Origin: Pseudisothecium myosuroides
Taxonomy: Eukaryota; Streptophyta; Bryopsida; Hypnales; Lembophyllaceae
Reading direction: 5' to 3'
Length of the DNA stretch: 64,000 nucleotides
Assembly: GCA_951799445.1 (NCBI GenBank)
Contig: OX637293.1
Span: forward strand, 23,808,001 to 23,872,000
The notes under the pieces are model-generated. The model did not search any database. It was not told where the DNA came from and worked only from the letters and a program-made list of their open reading frames with translations. The position numbers and the translations under genes were made by a program. Shown one piece after another: positions 56,828-64,000 of the stretch. Every line of letters begins with the position of its first letter. The stretch's first letter is position 1.

Positions 56828-56890
56828 CTCGGAGTTGAAGTCATTGTTTAGGTAATCGTATACCCCTTCAAACTCCCCATCATTTGCCAT
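56828..56890 (-). CDS. 63-nt acidic first exon (copy 3) in the 4.3-kb element
   Basis: On the minus strand ATG begins MANDGEFEGVYDYL and the frame ends TCC GAG directly before GTAAGC. The length (63 nt, 21 codons), acidic content, phase-0 end in GAG and distance to the element's CA end (about 1.2 kb) parallel the exons at 323-385 and 23948-24010. The sequence itself has diverged strongly. No downstream exon is recognisable beyond 55630. Confidence 0.5.
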
Positions 56891-57360
56891 GTTTCGGAGT
56901 CGTTTGGTAATTTTGCCCACGGCTTAAAGTAGGAGTTTTAGTACAAGGTTTGCCAATTCTTGGACTTCCCTTTTCTTTTCTTTTTCTCCTAATCTCTCTT
57001 TTTCTTCTAACACTATTTCCTTCAATTCTTTATGATTCAAGAAAAATACATAAGTTGACCCAATACACTTGATCAATCTTCTTCGAACTTTCCTTATCTC
57101 AATTCTAAGTGGTTGTTCTAAATACTCGAGATTTCTCCTTCTTCTTCAACTTCGACTATAATAATCTAACAATTTGGTCTTCAATTCACAACTATCATTC
57201 CTATTGAGTTTTTGACTCAAACTTAGTTTAAGCTAGAAGAGTTGAAAGAGTGGTGAGATAGAACTTTGTTTTGCACTTCTCCTTGCTAATCACACTTCCC
57301 TAATCTATACTTCTTCCCTTCTAATCTATTTTCTAATTTCCCTATGAAAATGCCTTAGCT

Positions 57361-57945
57361 CTCGGTCTGACTTTTGATAGTTTACTATTTTTAGATTTCT
57401 AATATGTTTTTCTTGTAGAGGCTAAAACCAGCTTTCTAAGTTGATGTGGAACTTGCAAATCGGACTTTCCTAGTAGAAGTTATGCATGGATGAAGTTTTG
57501 AGTACTAATTAGTGTTTGAAACTTCATCCGCTTATATCTCACTCATTTTAGCTTCGATTTCTTTGTATTTTATGTTTTTGGAAAGCTTGTGACCTCTACT
57601 ATGAGATTCTAAACTCAAATCTATACTACAACCCCCTTCTAATGGTCTGACTTTGCGTTTAGTCTCGGCTCTAAATACACTCTAACTCTCGGTCTGACTT
57701 TTGATAGTTTACTATTTTTAGATTTCTAATATGTTTTCCTTGTAGAGGCTAAAATCAGCTTTCTAAATTGATGCGGAACTTGCAAATCGGACTTTCCTAG
57801 TAGGAGTTATGCATGGATGAAGTTTTGAGTACTAATTAGTGTTTAATACTTCATCCGCTTACATCTCACTCATTTTAGCTCCGATTTCTTTGTATTTTAT
57901 GTTTTTGGAAAGCTTGTGACCTCTACTATGAGATTATGAACTTCA
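57361..57945. repeat. 327-bp direct duplication inside the 4.3-kb element
   Basis: Two head-to-tail copies begin CTCGGTCTGACTTTTGATAG (57361 and 57688). Both contain GCAAATCGGACTTTCCTAG, TTATGCATGGATGAAGTTTT and GAAAGCTTGTGACCTCTACT. Older single copies of GGATGAAGTTnnA words occur from 55.97 kb on, so the region grew by repeated duplication. Confidence 0.9.
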
Positions 57946-58066
57946 ATTTGTACTGACCCTTCTTCTTAGCGGTCTAACTACACCCTTGGTCTCGGCCCTA
58001 AAGAAAGACTAATATTAAAAATAACAACTTGACCAAACTAAGGCCAAAAAGCCTAACTACATAGAA

Positions 58067-58232
58067 ATTATCAAAGGAAGGAGGAGGTTCAAAGCTTCGC
58101 CGTGCTTTTGTGAAATGACCAAATTTCTATAGAAACTCTGAACAAACTAAGCCAAAGCTTCGCCGTGCTTTTGTGAAATGACCAAATTTCTATAGAAACT
58201 CTAGACAACTAAGCCAAAGCTTCGCCGTATTA
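58067..58232 (+). repeat. ~76-bp tandem repeat with AAAGCTTCGCCGTGC
   Basis: Two full copies and one partial copy of AAAGCTTCGCCGTGC then TTTTGTGAAATGACC and AAATTTCTATAGAAACTCT. It occupies the same position in this element as the 92-bp array (20990-21235) does in the related segment. Confidence 0.88.
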
Positions 58233-60553
58233 CAAGAAACAAGGAGAATATGGACAACTACAAAGGGAATGAATTGTTTATAAACAATACATGTTAATGC
58301 TAAAATAACGTAGACAACGCTAGAGATTTTTCCCCAAGCGGCATCGCCAGTCATAGGGGAAGGAAACTCTCTAGGATTAGTGCAAGGTTAGTTCACAACA
58401 CCCAGGAATGTTAACAAAATACCAAAACTCAACAAAACCTTAACCAAAGCTTCAAATAACTCACAAGATACACCACTAGAAGATAGCTAAGTTTGAAGGT
58501 ACCCCTAAGTCCTTCAAAAAGAGTTAAAAAAGTAGCAACAAGGAGCTTGAAATGCTCCCAAAACACGAGAATTTGGCAACGTGGCCCAAAAATGGCCAAA
58601 ATCCAACTAAATTGACCCAAATCGTACAAGGCGGTTCACAAATGAACCTAAGGGGTGAGTTGAGAGGAGAAGAGGTGCCCCTTAAATACTCTTCCAAGGG
58701 CACCCACCTCCTCTCATTTCTTTGCGGTAAACCTATCTTTTGAGATTTTATTCTCAAATTACCAATTTTGACTTTCTACCCTGGACCATTTTCTAACTTT
58801 TGGAGATTAACTCCAAATCACAAATGGATTGCGCCATTAGCTTCAGAAGGCCATTTTTAGTCCAAGGGTTCCCCTACCCCCTATTTTGACGTCAAAAACT
58901 CAATAAAACTTAGCGCTAACTAAACACCAAAATGGGTTAAAAAACCCAGTTCCTGGAGTTTGACTTTTCTGAGAAAAGCAACTAGCCTAGGCTCTTTAGT
59001 AGGTTTGAGGGAGTAAGGAAAGACCTAATTTTGACCCTATTCCGAATTCGTATGCTCCCGGGATGCCGGTCAACTCCCACCGTAATCTTCAATTTTGCCG
59101 GTACAAGGAGAATCTTGTCAATTCGGGTACTTCTGGCAATCGGAATACCTTGAAACTTGTTGGAGCGTCTTATTAACATAAAAAAAGCTATTCTAATTTT
59201 TAGTGAGATTTTACCGCAACCTGGGTAATTTCCAAGAATTTCCCATCTTAGGTTTTGGCGGTTGACCGTTCGGAAAAGCATCTTTTGAGGATCAGAAAAT
59301 TCCGAAACTTCTTGCAGAATCTCTCATTGAATTCTACAAAAGGTGTGTAAGTCCATCTCTTGACTTACACAATGGTCAAGGGAGAATTAAATTTTACAAT
59401 CTCCCTTAATTGTCAATTTAAGGGAGTCTTTTACATAGAAAGAACTCTCGGCAAAGCAACTTTGCCATCAAGCTTCCAATGTAATTTATCCCTAAAATAT
59501 TGTCTTTGAATATAAAACCTCCTTCATCAGGTTGTGTTGCGTTTCTTTAACCTGCAAGCTAACAATTGGAGTTTCTACGGAAAGTGAAAATTGATTGGAA
59601 CTTGAAACCTATCCGTGAACTGGCTTCTAGGTTTCTCACCAAGTTCTCTCGGACCAATTTTAGCCAAATTTTGTCACATGCATGGTATTCTCAGGTAAAT
59701 TGGCCTTTTCTACTAAATATCTACAATTTGTACAATTCACAGGTTTCTATCCTATTTACATGTGATAATTAGTTTAATTTAGGGAAATACTCTATTTAAG
59801 ACCAAATACCTATAATAGCATGTGACATACATATTTTGGTTTTACACTCTTTTTTGGGTTTTTTGTATATAAAACTACACTCAAAATAATTAAAAACAGA
59901 AAAAAGATGACTGTGAGTTCCAAGTGACAAACAGGGAGTTCACACGCTTCTAACAGTTCAAACTGCGTAATCTGAATTCTATCTTTGCCCTAGATTTTTG
60001 AAATTTATACTAATCCTAGACTTTTTAGACAGTGTGATCTGAAATCTATACTAGTCTTAGATTTTTGAAATCTATAAATATTTTAGATGTCACTTTTGTG
60101 GTTCAAACCACGCGGTCTAAAAATGGCACATGGAATACCGCCATTATAATGAAATTTTTCATAGTAGCAAAATAATATTTTACATAATTCAAAATGCAAG
60201 TCGAAAGAAGCCCACTTTGTAAACTTTCATACAACATACAATTAATTAATTATTTTTAGAATTGCTTTAAAAACAATAGTTGCAAATCTACTAGAGTACT
60301 ATCTAGAAGTTCATCCCTTCTAATTTCATTTCCAAATTTGTTTTTTGGGATACTAAATAATACTAAAGCCCTCTAAATTGGTAAGTGTGACAAAAATTGG
60401 AGGCTATTTTTGAATAGTAAAACATTTTTGAAAATTAAAAAAAATTAGAAAAGGTGTATAATAGTCATGAATACATTAACTATATATCAATCTTAAGTCA
60501 TTTGGAGCTAGAACGCAAATGTTATGGCCAAAAAACAAATCAAAACACAAAGT

Positions 60554-61303
60554 GGGTTGTTGCAAGAAACACTTGTCATTTTTTTTTCCCTTGGCCTTGG
60601 ACAAGTAGTTTTTTGCTTATAACTTTTGTGATGTATTTCCATTTTATTTAAAATTTATAATGAAAGTGCATGTGGTAGTTTCAAACATTGGATAATTTTT
60701 TAAATTTTTTTAAAATTAGTTTATAATTTTAAAATGCCCTCACTTAGATGTCTACCTTCGCCATTTGGGATTTTTTTTAGTATTGTTTCCAATCCAAAAA
60801 TGTAAATTTGAAAATAAAAATTGGAATTCATAGAGTTCTATTAAAGTTATATAAGCCTACATAGAGATTTTCTAAAAATAATAAAGTATCCACCTTCTAC
60901 ATGTGCTCAAAGTGTACTATTTTTGCACACGTGCAAAGAATACAATTATTTTTTCCCAAGGATGCAAATGGTTAAGAAGAAGCATCTTCAAGTTAGAAAA
61001 AACGGCTTCTTCTTTTGGAATTTTTGGAATTTTCTTACTAATTTCTACTATTTTCTAAAAATCAAATCCCAAAGTGTCTATTTTCTTGAATGTATTTTAT
61101 AGTGTATTTTCCATCACTCTTTGAATGTGCATAACTCTTAGACATGATTTTTTTAGATTTGATTTTTTACAAACATATTATTTTGAATGATTTATTAATT
61201 ATTCATATTTTATCTCATTTAAAAATTTTCATTTAAAAGTCATAATACTCTACTATTGAGGCCATTTTGAGCCAAAATTGGCAAGTGTTTCTTGCAACTA
61301 CCC
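60554..61303. mobile_element. GGGTGA-family element, about 750 bp
   Basis: It begins GGGTTGTTGCAAGAAACAC and ends GTGTTTCTTGCAACTACCC. Flanks are AAGT and AAAT (3 of 4 identical). It lies inside an older member of the same family whose right end is TATTTCTTGCAATCACCC at about 61346. Confidence 0.75.
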
Positions 61304-61682
61304 AAATGTGATGCAAAAATAGTATGAATATTTCTTGCAATCACCCCTATACTATATATTAATAAAATTTATTGTAATGTTTTTGTTGGATCACATACAC
61401 ATGAATGTAAATCCAAATCAAGTATTCAAGTGACTTGCATGCATTTGCTTGGTATGCACACATTGCTTGCCTTGCAAATAAATGTAAATGTGACATCATT
61501 TGACTTGCAAGTCAATGTGTTTGATCCTTTACATAACAAAATTTCATTGCTTTCTTAATGAATTTCTTTTGGTGGTTACCTTCATCTTAAAGTTGCATAC
61601 ATTAATCATATTTTTTAATTTAAAAAAAAATTGGTTTCCTAATTTTAAAGTGTTCCAAAAAAAATCATGAGTATTGTTGATA

Positions 61683-62407
61683 CAATGCAAGAAACACCTA
61701 TATTATTTTGCGTTACACCTTGTGTTTTGATTAGTTTTTTGGCCAAAACTATTGCATTCTGGCTCCAAATGACTAAAGATTTATAGGTAAGGTACTCATG
61801 ACTATATACACCTTGCCTTATTTTTCTGTAATTTTCAAAAATAGTTTATTGTCCAAAAATAGCCTCCAATTTTACGTCACACTTGCCAATGTGGAGTTTT
61901 TTAGTACTATTTAGTACCCCAAAAAACGAATTTTGAGCTCAAATTTAGAGGGAATGGTCTTCTAGTAGACTTGTAGCTATTGTCTGCAGGAATTCTAAAA
62001 ATAATTAATTGTATGTGATGTGGAAGTCCACAAAGTATACTTCTTTCTGCTTGCATTTTGTAATATATAAAATATTATTTTGGAGTTTTTTTGGGTGAAT
62101 GACCATCTTTACAGAGTTCTTACAAATGGATAGTTTTTATTTTATGCATTTATCTTTTTTTCCTATTTTTAACTAATTAAAACATCAAAATATCCATTTT
62201 CTTGATATTTGACACTTTTCTGGTTCTCTTGCTTAGAAATTTTTTTAATGAATTTTCTTTGGTGGTTACCTTCATCTTAAAGATATATACATTATTCATA
62301 TTTTTTTATTTAAAAAAAATTATTTTTCTAATTTTAAAGTATTGCAAAAAAAATGATGAGTACTGTGAAAATGCAACAAAATCGGCAGGTGTTTCTTGCA
62401 TTCACCC
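61683..62407. mobile_element. GGGTGA-family element, about 725 bp
   Basis: It begins CAATGCAAGAAACACC and ends GGTGTTTCTTGCATTCACCC. The left terminus has lost its first bases, and no clean duplication is visible. The interior carries TTGGTGGTTACCTTCATCTT and GTACTCATGACTAT words shared with the 54.8-55.5 kb copy in opposite orientation. Confidence 0.65.
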
Positions 62408-62660
62408 TATTGCAAAATGCAACAAATAGTACAAGTGATTGTTCCTATTTGGAAAGAAATAAACAAAATGGCTAGGAGCATGAAGACAAATCCGAATAAA
62501 GTATATAAGTAAAATTAATATGTTGCTTGGATTTTTCTTTGTCTAGAACCCCATATCCCTATGATAAATAGGAGAGTAAGGGATGATAGGCCCTCGGCTT
62601 TATCTCCCCGTGATAAATGAGTTAAGAAAAGGTCTTATAGGTACCCACATCCTTTTCAAA

Positions 62661-62696
62661 GAATCGTACGAGTGACACTCTTGCATCAAACGGCTC
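62661..62696 (-). ncRNA. Group II intron domain V-like sequence (possible organelle-derived fragment)
   Basis: On the minus strand the 36-nt stretch begins GAGCCGTTTGATGC, has a GCAAGAGT tetraloop-like turn and ends CGTACGATTC. This resembles a domain V hairpin (GAGCCGT ... ACGGTTC with a bulge before TAC). The bulge is two bases longer than usual and one stem pair is lost. The surrounding 62540-62720 is unlike its AT-rich neighbours. It may be a nuclear copy of mitochondrial or plastid DNA. An inverted AACGGCTC/GAGCCGTT pair nearby offers an alternative explanation as a simple hairpin. Confidence 0.4.
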
Positions 62697-62844
62697 CTTG
62701 CCTCCTTCTCAAATTAGTGGATGAGCCGTTAATAAAAGACAAGCAAGAAAAAAAATATACAGATTTTTGCAGAAAGGGCTTCATGGACAATTTCATTAAA
62801 ACTAGTGTAGCCACAACCAAAACAAAAGTAAAAGTCATTTTTTA

Positions 62845-63165
62845 AACCAAAAATAACTAAAAAATCCATAACTTTCCGATCGTGGGTCCAAACACCACAA
62901 AACAAAGCCCGGGCACCCCTCTTGGCCAAGGGCTTTTCAACGATACCAAGAACGTGATAATTTGACTCACAGTTCAAAAATTACATAATTTGGCATAATT
63001 TAAGATCCAAAAATAACTCAAAAATCCATAACTTCTGCACCGTAGGTCCAAACGCCACAAAACCAAGCCCGTGTACCCCTCTTCCCCAAGGGCTTTCCGA
63101 CAGTACCAAACACACCTCCAGGGGACACACGGTCCGAGAGATCTCAACATGACAAACAAACAAAA
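62845..63165. repeat. ~160-bp direct duplication
   Basis: Two copies share CCAAAAATAACTnAAAAATCC, CCATAACTT, GGTCCAAACnCCACAAAAC, CAAGCCCG and ACCCCTCTT...CCAAGGGCTTT. They are followed by an (AAAAC)n microsatellite at about 63158-63182. Confidence 0.9.
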
Positions 63166-63204
63166 CAAAACAAAACAAAACAAACAACCTGTCTTAAGGT
63201 ATAG

Positions 63205-63343
63205 ATGGAGATATTACTTCAAAATGGTATGAAAACAGTTCAGAACGACCAAATGTTCTAAATTAGTACATGTCTTAGATGTTGAGAATGGCACACAGTC
63301 AAAGTGGCACTTGATATACCGCCATTTTAATGAAATTGCCCAT
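63205..63343. mobile_element. ATGG-MITE copy 7
   Basis: Ends ATGGAGATATTACTTCAAAATGG and complement of TTTTAATGAAATTGCCCAT. It is shorter than other copies. The right end is well conserved and the left end degenerate. Confidence 0.65.
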
Positions 63344-63911
63344 CTTTACACCTTTTACATCTTTTTCGACTTGTAGTTCCAAAATAATTTTTTATTTCGT
63401 TCTCTTTTTTTCTAACGACTCATTCCGTGGCCTCACCAATAACTTTCTGACAACATCTCACTCCTTTCGACCAAATCATGATGCATGGGCCCATCTCATC
63501 ATCACTTCAAGCCTCCCAAAAGTTCTTCACTGCAAGACTCCCGAATCATGTTGCAGTGCTAGTGTGGAAAGGGTACCCAGTTCTTCCTATAAATATGGCC
63601 AGGCACAAGCAATTTGTTCAACTGTGTTTCTTAGCCCTGGACCCAAGGTACCCCTCGCCTTGCGTTGCAGATATCCAGAGACCAAAGAGAGCTTATCTTT
63701 GCTAACTTTGAGTTCATCGCCACTAAATTTCCTCTCTAGTCTCCGTCTGTGCGGCCCCCAGGTAATCAATTGCAGCCCTCAAATTGACTTCACACACACT
63801 CATTGCTCATTGTCAGACAATCTTGAATACATGACCTGTGTATATACTTGTCAGGAGCTCGTGAACTCCTTTGCTCTTCGCTTGTTGATCACAGATTACG
63901 AGTCAAATTGA
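63330..63911 (+). other. Unrecognised 193-codon open frame and possible gene start
   Basis: A frame without stops overlaps the right end of a MITE and then crosses a TATA box and a leader-like region. Its Ser/Leu-rich product matches no family I know, so I do not treat it as a protein. More likely 63588 to the window end is the promoter and 5'-UTR of a plus-strand gene lying beyond the window, with a donor-like CCCCCAG|GTAATC at about 63761. Confidence 0.3.
63588..63595 (+). promoter_or_regulatory. Candidate TATA box near the window end
   Basis: TATAAATA within CTTCCTATAAATATGGCC has the plant consensus. The next 150 bp are mixed-composition leader-like sequence ending in a donor-like AG|GTAATC. 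The gene it would serve is outside the window. Confidence 0.45.
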
Positions 63912-64000
63912 TGTGGTGAGCTTCGTGAATCTATGGTTGACCATGACGTCACTGACCACACAGCAGAAGCTCTAACTTGAACTGATTGTCCTTGATCTCA

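Larger units (their letters stand above)
55630..59944 (-). mobile_element. 4315-bp TG...CA element with CGCTT duplication
   Basis: On the plus strand it starts TGTGAGTGTTTATTTACCC and ends GGGAGTTCACA. CGCTT occurs immediately before (55625-55629) and after (59945-59949). Excision restores a MITE homologous to 52203-52397. A 5-bp duplication with TG...CA ends is the signature of LTR-element integration. No terminal direct repeats, protease, reverse transcriptase or integrase are visible, so it may be a very long solo LTR or a non-autonomous element. Its left end matches the tail of the first-exon repeats (1961, 25434), and its right part matches 20.7-22.95 kb. Confidence 0.85.
55584..60162. 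mobile_element. ATGG-MITE copy 6, split by a 4.3-kb element
   Basis: The left part, from ATGGCCAATTTCATTAAAATGG to TTTGGCGCTT (55584-55629), and the right part, from CGCTTCTAACAGTTCAAACT to ATTATAATGAAATTTTTCAT (59945-60162), form one MITE like 52203-52397. Outside it, 55509-55583 and 60163 onward continue a GGGTGA-family element, so three insertions are stacked. Confidence 0.75.

Noticed and set aside
58429..58757. Overlapping 60-77 codon frames on both strands
   Set aside because: They lie in the non-coding part of the 4.3-kb element, are not conserved in the related segment at 21.4-21.7 kb, and have no recognisable domain.

Overview
The window is eukaryotic nuclear DNA, dominated by mobile elements. 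A streptophyte plant is the best fit, and probably a seed-free one (low confidence). The reasons are degenerate TTTAGGG-type telomere-like tracts, plant-style MITEs (CACTA ends with 3-bp duplications, Stowaway-like CTCCCTC ends at TA), TATA boxes, GT-AG introns, and an NLI/FCP1-type phosphatase whose catalytic loop reads DLNGVL as in plant homologues. Two genes, a Plavaka transposase and a TET/JBP-like dioxygenase, belong to families best known from fungi. No tRNA, rRNA or CRISPR was seen.

1-27.5 kb: a nest of large related elements with TG...CA termini (TGTGRR...CCCACA or CTCACA). Three copies of one unrecognised, lineage-specific gag-like protein gene occur: 4437-6278 (two in-frame stops), 13360-13662 plus 17491-18870 (split and broken) and 15140-17041 on the minus strand (intact, 633 aa). 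Between the first and second copies sits a foldback transposon (about 7.83-12.89 kb) whose arms are tandem ~265-bp units, each with a ~60-bp perfect-type hairpin and a GGGCGGACGG-rich block. At 1-1961 and 23622-25434 lie two copies of a repeat carrying a 63-nt acidic first exon ending GAG|GTGAG. In the second copy this exon is in phase with a downstream FCP1-like phosphatase (25496-26336, frameshifted).

27.5-42 kb: AT-rich DNA with two divergent genes. An intact minus-strand 2OG-Fe(II) dioxygenase of TET/JBP type lies at 29271-30380, with a tandemly repeated upstream region. A decayed seven-exon Plavaka-type transposase lies at 36354-40965. A 989-bp MITE sits exactly on a splice donor of the transposase gene.

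42-64 kb: MITE-on-MITE strata. A foldback family with GGGTGATTGCA ends generates 4-bp duplications (TCGA, AATA, TATT). Other elements are the ATGGnCAATTTCATTAAAATGG family, CACTA, Stowaway and pogo-like MITEs, and two arrays of a ~290-bp satellite. A 4315-bp TG...CA element with a CGCTT duplication (55630-59944) is inserted inside a MITE and carries, on the minus strand, a third 63-nt acidic first exon ending GAG|GTAAGC.

Most premature stops in the decayed genes can be explained by single C-to-T changes, as expected for methylated, silenced elements.
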